Assembly: GCA_011037195.1 (NCBI GenBank) | Contig: JAAEAF010009095.1 | Location: forward strand, 1 to 64,000 | From: Triatoma infestans | Taxonomy: Eukaryota > Arthropoda > Insecta > Hemiptera > Reduviidae | Length of the DNA stretch: 64,000 nucleotides | Direction of reading: 5' to 3' | Shown: positions 10,940 to 22,402 of the stretch, piece after piece | How the letters are laid out: each line of letters opens with the position of its first letter | Position numbering within the stretch: position 1 is the first letter of the stretch | Position numbers and translations under genes: made by a program | The notes under the pieces: model-generated | The model's database searches: none | What the model saw: the letters and a program-made list of their open reading frames with translations, nothing else | What the model was told of the DNA's origin: nothing

Positions 10940-12250
10940 AATCCCTCTTCCACTGTCACTTCCCCCTAAACCATTCACTCCAAAAGACATAATGAATGTA
11001 ATTAGCAATCTCCTCAAAAAGAAAATCCCTGGCTACGATTTGATCACCGCTAACATCCTATTACAGCTTTCCAGAAAAGCAATAATTTTTATCACTTCTC
11101 TTTACAACTCTGTCCTTCGAACCACTTACTTCCCTTCCTCTGGAAATTCTCTTTAATAAGAATGATAGCTGAACCAAATACACCTACACATCTCCCGAGC
11201 TCATACCGACCAATCAGGCCCCTACCCATCCTAGGAAAAATCTTCCTGGATTTATTTGGTTTGGCTATCATTCTTATTAAAGAGAATTTCCAGAGGAGAG
11301 GAATTACCCAAGAAAAATTCTTGAAAAACTTTTACTACTCCGCCTCCAAACTGAAATAGCATCACTAAATATCATTCCTGAACACCAATCCGGTTTTCGG
11401 AGTTGCCACTCGACTGTTCATCAAATGCATCGCGTTGTGGATACAATCGCTACCTCTCTGGAACTGAAGCAGTATTGTCCAGGAGTCTTCTTGGAATATC
11501 TGAAGCTTTTGACCGAGTATGGCATATGGGATTGCTTTACAAGCTCAAGGGCATCCCATCTCCTACTTATTAACTGATACTTAAATCTTATTCACCGATC
11601 GTTTCTTCCAAGTCATCCAAAGTTCACCATCGTCTGTTAGTTATCTTGTTCTAGCAGGAGTACCTCAAGGGAGCATTCTTTAACCTTTACTATACACTTT
11701 CTTTACCAACTCATCCAGATACAATTATTTTTACATTTTCCGACGATACTGCAATTCTTTCTCCTCATGTGGATCCCGTCATGGCAACTCGTGCTCTACA
11801 ATCCCATCTTCATATTCTTGAACATTGGCTCCGGCAGTGGAGGATCAAAGCAAACGAATTAAATCCAAACTCATAGTATTCACCTTAACTAAAACTCTTC
11901 CTTCTCTTTAATTTAACAATATTACCCTTCCTATTGCGAACCAGGTACGATATCTCGGATTATATCTTGACAAACGAGTAGCATAGAACCCCCATACCAG
12001 ACTGAAACGAATTGACTGTAACTCAAGATATAAAATGCTATAGACTACTTGACAAACATTCCTTACTGACTCTAACGAACAAGAAAATGCTATATAGCTC
12101 TTCTAGCCCCCATTTGGACATACGGCATAGAACTCTACGGTACTGCAAAACAATCCAACCTTAACCGACTTCAAAATCTACAATCTAATAATCTAAGAAC
12201 AGTAGTTGATGCTCCCTTCTATGTCTCCAACCACACATCCACTCCGATCT
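10940..12250 (+). pseudogene. LINE-B reverse transcriptase and post-RT region (broken)
   Basis: Blocks in order: KPFTPKDIMNVISNLLKKKI and PGYDLI (RT entry), SLYNSVLRTTYFP, SSYRPIRPLPILGKIF, IIPEHQSGFRS, then motif A, where a one-base loss spoils the first Asp but SEAFDRVWHMGLLYKLKG is readable in the next frame. FTFSDDTAILSPHVDP is motif C with both catalytic Asp and FADD changed to FSDD. HWLRQWRIKANE follows. The post-RT part IWTYGIELYGTAKQSNLNRL ends near 12250. An inverted duplication interrupts it at 11136-11297. Confidence 0.8.
11136..11297. repeat. 45-bp imperfect inverted repeat inside the LINE-B RT
   Basis: Left arm 11136-11180 and right arm 11253-11297 are reverse complements with two mismatches; the outer 34 bp match perfectly. 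The right arm interrupts the RT reading between ILGKIF and the following EKFLKN block. Similar AAAAATCTTC/AAAAATTCTT words flank the extra piece. This looks like a local template-switch insertion and not part of the original element. Confidence 0.85.
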
Positions 12251-12439
12251 TAAAATTTCATTCATCTCAGAGCTAGCTCAATTTCATTACACAAAATTCC
12301 ACTCCAAACTAAATTGTCACCATAATCCTATAATCCAGAATATGTCCACCAGAATACTTCCCAAAAATCCTAATCAAAGGATTTAGATAGATTTATATAT
12401 ATATATATATACAAATTATGCACTCATCACTTTTGCTTT

Positions 12440-12530
12440 CTCCATGGAGAAAGCTCCAGGGAGTTCAAAAGATCTTTTAGGTCGCAGTGCAAAATTTCCT
12501 ATAACAATCTAAACTAATCTAATCTAAATG
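12440..12530 (+). mobile_element. SINE-F 3' part
   Basis: CCATGGAGAAAGCTCCAGGG, AGATCTTTTAGGTCGCAGTG and a (CTAAT)n tail match the 3' half of the SINE-F copy at 55207-55465. The tRNA-like head is missing. Confidence 0.65.
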
Positions 12531-12884
12531 AATTGGCTCCAAAAATATTGAGATACTTTCATTAAATCTTATTTCCTTTCCCTCTAGCTACTTCCTTCTA
12601 GGCAATCCCTGACCTGGCATGCAATTCTAGCAGCTATAACCCCCCTAATATGGGCACTCCATTCTTGGTCTCCTCAATTTCTACAATTTCGACTAATGGC
12701 AATCGTCATTCCCCACATAGTTGTTTTGTATGGTATGTAAGATGCTGTTGGTATTTGCAGACTTTAAGTCACCCTTATGCTCCTTTATTCTTTACATTCA
12801 TAAATGTGCTTTCGAACAGCACGTCAATCTCTGTCAATAATGCATTTCGACAACTCTCAGCTTCGAGACTTACAGTGGTTTTCT
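12531..12884. other. Unassigned stretch
   Basis: A slightly GC-richer stretch that includes a 111-codon open frame (12650-12985) without any recognised domain. That frame runs on into TE-C, so it is most likely chance. Confidence 0.35.
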
Positions 12885-13010
12885 CTTGCTGCTGTAACAA
12901 GAAGTATCAAATCTTCGATATCGAGTTTTCACCGAAATTACATGTTTTCAGACCCACTGAATACGAAAAGGTGGTTTTTAGATAATGGTGTGTGTATCTA
13001 TATGAATAAC
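12885..13010 (-). mobile_element. TE-C right-end fragment
   Basis: CTTCGATATCGAGTTTTCAC, GGTGGTTTTTAGATAATGG and a GTGTGTGT tract match the right end of TE-C in reverse orientation. Only about 125 bp remain. Confidence 0.65.
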
Positions 13011-14778
13011 GTAAATCAAACATACGGAATTGCTAATGTTTCTCTTCCTTCCAGGAAGTAAAGAGGGAATGTTGATAACATTTATTTATTATATTCATTG
13101 ACAAGTTTGCTGTAGATGTAATAAATTATTATATGTAGTGCATTGTCTTTATAAATGGCCATTTTGAAACAATTTTTAGAAGCCTATAGTTGAGCATACA
13201 AACTTTCCCTTAAAATGACGAACCTCATCAGGCAAATTGGAGAATATTACATTTCCAAGTAGATTATAATTAATATTTTCAATAATATTTTATATAGACG
13301 ATATCAACGATTAAAGGAGTAAATAATTTTGTATTAAAAATTTTGAAATTGAATATTTTGTGGGTCCCCATGATAGAAATTTTATCGTACTAGAGAATTC
13401 TTAAATAACCGTCTCAAAAAAAGTTTCTACGTTTATTTATTCTAGCTCGAGATATAGTTTTCAACTACCACTAGCTACCAATAGCTTTCAACTACCATTA
13501 TTCAACTTAATATAATTTTCATTACTTACAATGCCATTTTTTTTTTTCGTTAATATGGTTTTTTTCGCCAAATAAAATAATTTAAAAGAAATTGTTGTAC
13601 ATGGAAATTACTAATTAAAACAAAAGTCTATAATATAATAAAGTTTAGATTTTTTTGAATTAATTCTTGTTATTATTAATGAATATTATTACTAATTTAC
13701 TTAATATTAATATAACAAAAAAAAAACAAGAGAGAAGGTAAACTCGGAAGGCAAGAAAAGTTTATGTAAGAAAAGTTAATGTGCGGAACAGAACGGAAAC
13801 AACGTTTATTTGAAGATAGCGGTCTCCTGCAAAGGAGCAATTAATATCCTCAGAGAAATATGTATATATGTATGTAATATTATATATAGAACGTGTCACG
13901 CGATAAACTCGTTTAGCGAATTCAAAAGTCATCTTAAGAAAATGTAGTAGGTATATATATATAAATTATATATATATAAATCGCTCTTTATATCAATTAG
14001 TTTAGTTAAATATATTTATCATAGAGAAAAGTGGAATACTTTATTATTTACACATAATAAACGTACTGTATAGATTTCTATATTGCTTCCAGAATTCACT
14101 TAGAAAGGTCTTCTATTAGAAATAATAATTCAGCAATATTTTCCGAAAAATTATATGAAAATGGACAGTATTATATGACCATTCACTTAATTTTTGGAGC
14201 AGTATGGTAATTTGGAATTATAACTAGCCGCGGTATAATGTCCACTTTTTGGCCATTTCTTGAAAACAAAATGATCCATTTGTATAGTCAATCGTACCTA
14301 CAGAGTAATAGAAAATTAATAAACAAAATGGGAAAAGTATATTTGAAAAATATCATACAATAGAAGAATATCTAAAGATAGAATCAAGCAAATAAAAACA
14401 TCGACTTGCATTATTCAGTGTCATGCTAATGGGTAGGAGAATTCCTCTTTCTTCAATCAAAACGGCTAATGTACTGACATATATTTTTTATATTCTCTCT
14501 CTCTCTCTCTCTCTCTTAAGAAAATAATTATATGTACAAAAAAAATCTGGCGTGAAACACTTACAATTTTTGACACTTTTTAGTAGTAAGGACTGAGTTC
14601 TTTTCTTTGAATTTGATCGTTTGCTTGCATTCCACATTTCAAATCCATAAGTTCCAATTGATTTGAATATACTCTATTACTCGCTTACTTCCAATAGTAA
14701 TTGGATCCTTTGTCTATTAGTTGCAATATTGTCATTGCCGTTTGCTAAGTACTCTGGTCGCATTATAGTTTTATGGAG
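13011..14778. other. AT-rich spacer with (CT)n and a TE-C-like terminus
   Basis: A (CT)n microsatellite lies at 14494-14516. About 14541-14575 (AAAAAATCTGGCGTGAAACA) matches the left terminus of TE-C, followed by unrelated DNA. A TATATA palindrome lies near 13955-13980. No gene. Confidence 0.45.
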
Positions 14779-16175
14779 TTAGAATAGAATAGAATAGAAA
14801 CATACTGTATTTATGTAAGCATACATGATACAGGGGTCTGGCCCAACATTTCAAAGTAAACAAAAAACAAAAAAATATCACTCAGATATAAATTACTTAG
14901 AAGTATACATTTAACACTAATAATATTACACAATAACACAATTAGCACTCAGAACCATCAATCAAGTCTCATTTTGATAGCACACTCAACAAATGTAAAT
15001 ACATTTTTCAGCTGATTCCCATCGGTTATATTTAGTGACATCGCGAGTGAGTCCTCTTCATTACCGCTGCGATTTATGTACTGAGCAAGGAACTCCTTCC
15101 TTTATGACCTGTAGATTGGACATTTCAGCAAAAAATATACCAAAGTTAACGGCTCTTTTGCATTGCAAATATCACGTATTGTACTCGCATTGATGGAAAC
15201 CCTTTCTCCATTTAGAAATAGCCTTATAATATTAATATTGGACAATCTGAACTGGCATAAGACTCTTTGCTGTTTGATCGGCATTCTTTCCGTGATGTAA
15301 CGTTCACCTTCTCCAAACGCTGTTAGTTGTCTAAAAAACGGGTTGTATTTGGAGTTCAGTATACGGTTAACGTCTTGACTCCTCAGATGATTTGTCCACC
15401 TTTCAATAATATCAGCTTTGAAATGAAGCAAAACCTCAGTACTATTGAAATTATGTATAGCCGGGAGCCCTATTGTCACAAGTGTGTTGTTGAGATGAAG
15501 GAACCAATGGTTTTTTGAGTGCGATAGCAGGTTGATGGTTGTTTGGTAATTTATTATAACATCAAAGCATTTTTTTAAAGGTTCATTTGGAGACATACGA
15601 AGAACTTGTAGCCATAGATTCAATGTTTTCTCTAATACTGTAACCCGTATATCTTTACGAATGAAATGGTTCAGTACGAATGAAATGGTTCGGTGTACTG
15701 AATGGTAAATGATACAGTAGTTTGAAAAAACACATTTGCAACCTTTCCAATAATTCCAAATAACCAAGGGCCCAAAGTTCAGAAGAGTAAAGAGCTGTAG
15801 CTGCTATCACAGATTCAAACAACCTGATCTTCACTTCCCAACTATCAGATTTACCCCGCGCCAATACCTCCCTCACCTTGCCCAGAGCTTTCAGTCCTTT
15901 CTTATAAAAACTTTCGGACGTAACCCGGAAAACTCCTATACAACTAAATGGCACACCCAAATACGTGACGTTGTTGACATATTTGATTTCTTTGTCATCA
16001 TATATTAACGGGATATATCTATTAAATTTGTGTGATAACATAAATACCATCACATTAGTCTTCTGAGTGTTCACAGATAAGCCGTTTCCCTTGCAATACT
16101 CCAGGAGTACATCCAGTTTTATCTGGGCATCATGATGAGAGTCTGCAAATATTAAAATATCGTTTTATGGGTTAC
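14779..16175 (-). mobile_element. LINE-A copy, 5'-truncated at RT motif C
   Basis: Minus-strand LINE. It begins at about 16175 right at the RT motif C region (ILIFADSHHDAQIKLD), so motifs A and B are absent. It runs through the thumb and C-terminal region to about 15100, and its 3' end is a pentanucleotide tail (ATTCT)n, seen as AGAATAGAATAGAATAG at 14781-14797 on the plus strand. Sequence is collinear with LINE-A copy 1 but clearly diverged. Confidence 0.8.
15102..16155 (-). pseudogene. LINE-A post-RT and C-terminal region
   Basis: Two overlapping frames. 15655-16074 reads NTQKTNVMVFML (motif D), VTYLGVPFSC (motif E), GKSDSWEVKIRLFESVIAAT and LYSSELWALGYLELLERLQM. 15102-15767 continues NHFIRKDIRVTVLEK to RVLCQFRLSNINIIRLFLN and KEPLTLVYFLLKCPIY, the Cys-containing end of the C-terminal zinc cluster; the first Cys-x2-Cys pair is incomplete. 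A short duplication (ACGAATGAAATGGTTC, about 15657-15690) sits at the frame change. No start codon or catalytic core, so non-functional. Confidence 0.8.
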
Positions 16176-16284
16176 TTGATGTATATCATTTGGAAGCTAA
16201 ACTATCTGCAAGAGAAATGGTACTGAATTACAGCTGACAGATTAATTAGCAACAAACGAGCCGCTATTAGAAATAATTTTATGA

Positions 16285-16336
16285 CAAATTTGAACTTTTA
16301 CCGATTTTTAATGTTTGAACTGTGTTGTTCACATAC
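16285..16336 (+). mobile_element. TE-C-like scrap, left of LINE insertion
   Basis: TTTACCGATTTTTAATGTTT and TGTTGTTCACATACACAC parallel the TE-C block 'TACGGTTTTTCGTTTTTGAG...CTGTTCACATACATAC'. The match is short and diverged. It continues beyond the LINE insertion at 16747. Confidence 0.4.
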
Positions 16337-16759
16337 ACACTAAAGCCTTGATGTTGAACATATTATATTACACTATGCACTACTTGATGCTATCAGAGCT
16401 CCATTAGTACAGTCATTTATTCTTCAGTCTGGCGGCTGGTCTCCATCTCAACTTCACCAACTACTAAATTCTAAGTATTATGACAAGTTTCTGAAATTCG
16501 TTAATTCTAAAGACTTTGATAATTTAGTGAATTAAGATTTTTTGCTTTTTGTTTGATTTCCATCTTGTTTTGTTTTTGTTAAAGTACCCGTTTAAGTTGT
16601 TTTTTTTTTTCTACATTTAATAGTATTTGATTAACTTGATTTATTTTGTAGTTTATGTTTTACATACAATTCTGTAAATGTATGCATGTAATATATGTAT
16701 TTATAGAGCATGCCTGTAAATAAAGAAATGTATACAAACAAACAAAACACTAAAGCCTT
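16337..16759 (+). mobile_element. Short 5'-truncated LINE with perfect 13-bp target-site duplication
   Basis: The 13-mer ACACTAAAGCCTT occurs at 16337-16349 and again at 16747-16759, flanking a 397-bp LINE 3' end. The insert has a 60-codon terminal coding piece (16356-16535), a T-rich 3' UTR and a 3' tail of ACAAACAAACAAA. Truncated 5' end, 3' tail and matching duplication together are the hallmark of target-primed insertion. The intact duplication suggests that it is younger than most elements here. Confidence 0.9.
16356..16535 (+). pseudogene. C-terminal tail of a LINE protein
   Basis: Sixty codons from the insertion edge to TAA at 16533: EHIILHYALLDAIRAPLVQS, then GGWSPSQLHQLLNS and DKFLKFVNSK. 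EHIILH followed by a hydrophobic stretch resembles the His half of a C-terminal LINE zinc cluster; the expected Cys is Tyr here. The rest of the protein is absent because of 5' truncation. Confidence 0.65.
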
Positions 16760-17822
16760 TTTCCTAATGCTGAAATCTTTAATCCAAGTTGGAATATCTG
16801 ATTGAGTACATGACGATGATTTAAACCGAAGAATGTAGGTAGAAGAATATATAATTGTAAACAGAGAAAATGATAGTAAATAATATACAAACAAATTGCT
16901 AATAACAATTTTTTTTTTTTTTTTTTTTACAAAACAATTTACAGTATTTCATTATGTAATAATTACAAATCCAAATAACAAAACTTTAGTTTATTTTAAC
17001 AAAATAAACTAGTATATTTTTGAGCGACAGTTAAGTGTTGTGGTAATGTTTGATGTATCCTTCTTCTTCATAATAGTTAGACATGTCGCAATGTACTTAT
17101 CCTTAAAACACAAAAAAGTAAAAAAAAAAAAAAATAAACTTACCAGAAGAAAAAAGAATCAGTCCTAAGTTTCAGCACGTTAACGAGGACCACGTGACAG
17201 CGGCTGAAGTCGTGACCCATGATGGCACTTTCTTATAAACTACTCATAATATAACTTCTAGAACTGTTACTTCAGTACAATGTAATATGTGCTTTCTTTA
17301 CTATAAACATTTTTAACCATATTAAATTTAAGAACTGTACAAAATAAAAAGTTAAGTACATTATTTTTTTTTTATATATATATAATTATATAACATAATT
17401 ATAATTTAACGAAATATTTTATATTTTTATTAAATGAATCAGATAACACTCCTTTCTAAAATAATAATTTAGACGTACGTAAATCGTAAAGATTTAAATA
17501 AAAAGTAGCTATTTAAATGATAAATATTTCTTGCATAAACTGTGTGTGTTAAATGAGAAAATTGCATATGGCTTACTTAATAAGAAACTATAAAACTTGA
17601 GCTCCTACAAAAAAAAAAAGTTATGTTTTTTTTTTGTAAAAACGAAGAGATCAATTAAGTAGTTCTTTTTTTGGTTTTATAATATTTTATAATTTCATTT
17701 TTCGACCAAACTGCTAAAAATAAGATACCGAATTTTTTAATATTTGCTCTTGTACAAAAAAATAAACAAGATTCCTGTTTAACAAAGATTATTTCAATTT
17801 TATCTTATTTCGCAAAATATAT
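16760..17822. other. AT-rich spacer, nothing firm
   Basis: Poly-T at 16909-16928, a GC-richer patch at 17165-17230 without open frame, then AT-rich DNA. 16760-16900 may be the diverged remainder of a TE-C copy. Confidence 0.35.
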
Positions 17823-18218
17823 TGTAACGTTTTTCCTTGTAAACTAGCTACTGCAACTAGTTTTAAGTGGTTCGTATAGATAAAATACTCTAAACTTCAA
17901 TTAAGAAAACACCAATTTATTGTTATACACAATAAATTACAAAAAAAGCAACACTTAACAATAATTACTTCACAGTTTAAACCATAAAAGTTCACTTTAT
18001 TCACTTTTTATACACCTTCCACAAACTTACACTCCAGTTTATAACTGGAAACTCTCTCAACTCTCTGTTGTCCCACTATTTATACCGGTGGAGAATCTTT
18101 TAGAACTTTCTCGATTCTTCCAGAAAGAGCTAGAGCGCCGCCAGCGCTTCCCAGCGGCTACTAGGAGAACCTGAGGTACCTGCCTTCACTCCTAGATGGC
18201 ACCACCGGCTGCGTTACA
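17823..18218 (-). mobile_element. Solo LTR, Gypsy-type
   Basis: 396 bp bounded by TGTAACG and CGTTACA. Flanked by the 4-bp duplication ATAT (17819-17822 and 18219-18222), as expected for Gypsy-like integration. Minus orientation is indicated by a TATA box (TATAAATAG, plus positions 18076-18084) upstream of a polyadenylation signal (AATAAA, plus positions 17916-17921). The U3 side is GC-rich (CCGGTGGTGCCATCTAGG; CGCTGGCGGCGCTCTAGC). No internal region, primer site or second LTR nearby, so it arose by LTR-LTR recombination. Family assignment is by structure only. Confidence 0.88.
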
Positions 18219-20659
18219 ATATAATATACATTCTTTTCCTAATAATTACAAATACGTCTCCTTTAATATCAATATTGAGATGACTATCTGAACAGTTTCA
18301 AGTTCAACAAATCAGATTGTTTATCACTATATGAATTGTACAGAATAGGATTAAGTAAAGTGTCTGTTTTTTTTTAGAAATATTGTTACTTTCTAACAGT
18401 CCTAACAGAACTTCAGGTATTTTTAAGATATGTAAGATAATTGACAAAATTTTAGACTGGTGATTTGCCTAAAAACTAAAAGAAAGCGTATAAAAATATT
18501 AGGAGTTGGTTTAATGAAATACCCCAAAAATAGATTGATGATACAAGAAGAAGAATGCACCTTATAAAACAAAACAAAAGTGGGGCTGCTCAACTACGTT
18601 GAGTTGCTAAGCACACAGCTTGATAATCCAGTCTCGACGACATTCCTTAAGCGGTAGAAAAGTTGTTGATAGTTATTAGCCAACCTGAGTAGCCAAATTG
18701 CAGAACAGTCAATATAAAATTAGCAACAAACACGCAACCTATGGATAAGGCGTAGTCGATTTGGTAGTTAGTTTGCTCTGTGTTCCCAGCTACTTAAGAG
18801 GTCAGCCATATATGTGGTGATTAATTATTCCTAGAGAATTGATAATGATTGATTCTGCTAGGAAAGTCATATGTCTCGGTTTAATACCCATACCCTCAAG
18901 GAAGTCCCAAGTTGCCCTTGGGACAGTTCCACGGGCTTCGAACCAAGTTTGAAGAAAAAATCTGTTTATTAGAAATGTGAGAATTGCAATAAAAAAAAAA
19001 GTAATTTATTTTATATTATATATATACATATTCATTTTTCTGTGTAGTATTTTTTTCATAATAAACTAAGTGTCTTGTAAACAATAAGTATTTTTCTCCT
19101 CCATTTTTTGGTTTTATATTTTGAAACTGGTCAGATCTTAATTCTAAATAAAAATAGCCCTCATTGTTTTTGCATCTCCTTTCATCTTAAAAGTATTCTA
19201 AACTTCTAGACAAAACTCATACAGACAATTATGAACATGGAAGAATAATCTGGCGCAATCTTATGCGGAAAAAATTTTTTGATCTCATTTTGTAAATGTA
19301 AAAATGATATCCTTTTTAAAAAGTAAGTAGCAATCAGGTTTCACAGAATTTTTTTCAACATAATCTGCAGTTAAATGAAGTATATTAAATCTTGGATGCA
19401 CCAACTAAATTATCACTGAATGACACACTGACCTTTAAGAGGGAAGTTGGTTGTACCATTTTTCTGAATGAAAACTATAATTGACTGTAGCAGGTCGGCT
19501 GCTAATTTTGTTCAAAGTGCTCAATTTGGACATTACGATGACCAGGTAAGAGGTCTACTAGGTTACCTACTTAGGTAACTGTCTATGTTAAAAATATCTA
19601 TTTGAATGGGGACCCTGGAGACTTAACTCTAAATCAGGTCAGACGCCGACATCGATAATTTCACTATGTCCGGTCAGAAAACAGAAACAAAAAAAAAACA
19701 AAAATGGTCGGCATTTGAATGAAAACTTCTACAATTTGACGGCTCTTCCGTTTCATACCTGCTAAAATTGCCTTAATTTTGAAGAACATTAAGCAGGAAA
19801 TGACACTGTTTTGTAGTAAACTACATATAAATAGGAAGGAAAAAAAAAATCAACTAAAATTAGCGAATATTGCCGCTTAAAGATCTTCTACTTTTGAAAT
19901 TCTTTGAAGTTCCCAATATTAAAACTACATTAACTCTTCAGTAATGGAGATACATTTTAGCGAACTGATAAATTAGTTGGCTATAAACAGATCATTAGAA
20001 TATTTTAATTTCAAAATTATATCTGGCGAGTATCATTTTATTTATTGGTTTCCACCAATTGTGAGCATTAATTGAGCAAGTATCTTTGGTATTATTTTGT
20101 GCAATAACAAAGACAGACTACGTGATATCCTAATTACTTATTATCCAGACGACAACGCAATCCTTTCCATTTAACCTCTAAATTGATTTGAATTTATCTC
20201 AATAACATCGTTTCATGGGGCACAACTCTTTAACTTACTGTTTGATAAGTAACTATTCTCATTAAATAGATCTCCACAATAGTAGGGTTAAAGAATATGT
20301 TTGACGAGGAAATCCCGGTAAACCGGGAAAGAAAATCTACCAGCCATCCGACTTTCTTGAAACTCGGAACTTTGGTCGACAATATTTTAATAACAATATG
20401 CAGTTTGTAAAGTCGTGCAATATTTCCAGAAAAAAATATGAAACACTCGCTCGACTATCTCTTAATGCAATTTATGAAGTTAAAATTTACAATTTCTTCA
20501 AATCCATAATCTTTACTAAATATTTAACTGTCTCCATCTCCCCAGAACATGCAAAAAATAATTTTTTTTTTTTTTTTAGTAAAGAAGGTCAAACAAAAGT
20601 GATATGACTTTGTGTGCATGGTTATTATATTAAGTTTAATCAAACACGATGGATGGTGA
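18219..20659. other. Unassigned AT-rich DNA with one small hairpin
   Basis: An 8-bp perfect hairpin GTCCCAAG-TTGCC-CTTGGGAC lies at 18904-18924. The words CTGCTCAACTACGTTGAGTT near 18594 recur loosely near 42548 (CTGCTCAACGATATTGAGTT). No gene or element that I can name. Confidence 0.4.
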
Positions 20660-20721
20660 TTTTATGGAGAAAATCGAAGAAAGCAGAAAACCTGTTCCCA
20701 AAAGTCACACTTGCGGTCAAA

Positions 20722-20872
20722 GGAGTTGGTTTCCACACTTACCAAGTTTAAGGAAATCAAGGCATAACAGAGTGGTATTACGCCATTTTTATCAGAGCAC
20801 TTCCTGTAGTAGTTACAAAAGAGGAAATAGAGCATTTGGACTTCCATGTTGGAGCAGTTTCCAAAATTTTAC
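20722..20872. repeat. 150-bp direct repeat, copy 1
   Basis: Nearly identical to 22733-22872. Starts GGAGTTGGTTTCCACACTTA and ends GGAGCAGTTTCCAAAATTTT. On the minus strand this is the LINE-A thumb coding region (VRGKILETAPTWKSKCS). Confidence 0.9.
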
Positions 20873-21654
20873 CCCGCACTTCACCAGCGTACAGGAGAAC
20901 AGAAGATTTCATAGACTGAAGTAGGCGAGAAATCGCATCCCATGAAGTACATTTTGATTTATAAATAATGTTTCTGAGTCTACCTGAAGCCAGCTGTGCC
21001 CTACTAACAAAATAATCCACAGCTTTAATATATTTGACTGAAGAAGCAAAAGGAACTCCCAAATAAACATAATCGCTACAATCGCTGATAACCTCATTCT
21101 TCCATTTTAGAAGTTTAGTTTTTTTTTCCTCCCTGCTCTATGGAATGCTACAATCTTAGTTTTTGGTGGTTTAACTTCAATAAGTTTTTGTCACAATATT
21201 CTCTAAATATATCTAATTTCATTTGTGCATCATACAGAGAACTGGCCAGAATTACAATGTCATCTGCAAACATTAATAAGATAATATCCGTATTGGTGTT
21301 CAACTTAAATCCTCGTACCCCTTCATTTTTAAAGAACTGAACTATATCATTCAAAAATAATGAGAACAGTAGCGGGCTAAGGGCTTCCCCTGTAAAACTC
21401 CTCGTGTGATGTTTACTGTTTGAGATTTTGTAAAATCTTTGACAACTTTAGGGTAGCATTTTGGTACAATTTCTTTATAATATTAATTGTTTTCCCACTT
21501 ACTCCTATCTTTGCTAATTTATTCCATAGCAGAAGCCAATTAACAGAATCAAAGGCAGATTTTAGGTCTACAAAAATACCTTTAGGAGCAGTATAGATTG
21601 AAATAATTGAGTTAAATACAAATATATTATCCATGCATCCTCGACCTTGCCTAA
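20778..21654 (-). pseudogene. LINE-A reverse transcriptase, frameshifted
   Basis: Pieces in three frames: GIFVDLKSAFDSVNWLLLWN (motif A, 21413-21634), then LFSLFLNDIVQFFKNEGVRG and MFADDIVILASS (motif C with both Asp, 21148-21354), then GVPFASSVKYIKAVDYFVSR and YKSKCTSWDAISRLLQSMKS (motif E and thumb, 20778-21062). Catalytic residues survive but at least three frame changes separate them, so the copy is inactive. Confidence 0.8.
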
Positions 21655-22402
21655 ATCCTGACTGCCCTTCAGGAACAACTTTTGCCTCGTCACACCAAAT
21701 AAGAAGTCTCTTGTTAAGTATGCTTGTAAACAGTTTTGTGATAGTGCTTATTAAAGCAGTGGGTCTATAATTCTGTGGATCAGATGGATCAATTTTTTTT
21801 ATGAATCATACACATATCTACAGCTGACCAACTGCGCGGTAAGTTTTCTTCCGACAAAATTTTATTAAATAAATTGAGCAAGTAATGTTCCCAGTTTGCA
21901 GGAAGGTTTTTATAAACTTCGTTAGGAAGTAAATCAGGTCCACTAGCCTTATTATTTTTACACCTATTGATAGCAGACTGCAGTTCAGTTCAAGCAATAG
22001 GCATATCCAAGCATGGATGAGCTACAGAGAAAAGGAAAACTGCATTTAACTGCGGAGTTTGCTCCTTGTAAATATTCCGAAAAAAGAGCTCCCATTCTTC
22101 TAGCTAATGCAGTTACATATTCTCTTTTTATTTTTTGAAAATTTGTGGACGGTAACCCAAAATTGTTTACTATTTTTTGCATTGGATAAACTAGCTGTGA
22201 TACCCGCTTCGTATTCTTTTTTTAATAATTTTAAATAATTAAAATACCGCCTTTTTTGCAATAGATATAATTTAATGGTCTGTTGAGACATCTGTTTTCA
22301 ATTCTAAACACTCCTTTGTGTACCTAACAGTTGAAATCCTTTTACCTTCTGCTTTACGAAAAACGTTCCATTTTGCAATCATACCAAGCTCATCACCCGT
22401 TT

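Larger units (their letters stand above)
9156..12360 (+). mobile_element. LINE-B copy 1, long Jockey-clade non-LTR retrotransposon
   Basis: The only LINE here showing all three parts in order: ORF1/Gag N-terminus (9156-9600), endonuclease (about 9691-10670) and RT with post-RT region (about 10940-12250). Jockey-clade placement rests on the Gag-like block PPPIYVKNVHQYAALCTALS, the SDxSPV endonuclease end and the DDTAILS plus WRIKAN RT blocks. At about 3.2 kb it is shorter than a usual Jockey element (about 4.5-5 kb); the Gag zinc-knuckle region appears deleted between 9600 and 9690. The 3' end runs into a TA-repeat near 12390. Many frameshifts and stops. Confidence 0.85.

Noticed and set aside
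12650..12985. 111-codon frame as a host exon
   Set aside because: The frame crosses into a TE-C right end, so it cannot be one conserved coding unit.
18590..18680. Dispersed repeat shared with 42.55 kb
   Set aside because: Similarity is limited to about 20 bp of a palindromic word; too short to define a family.
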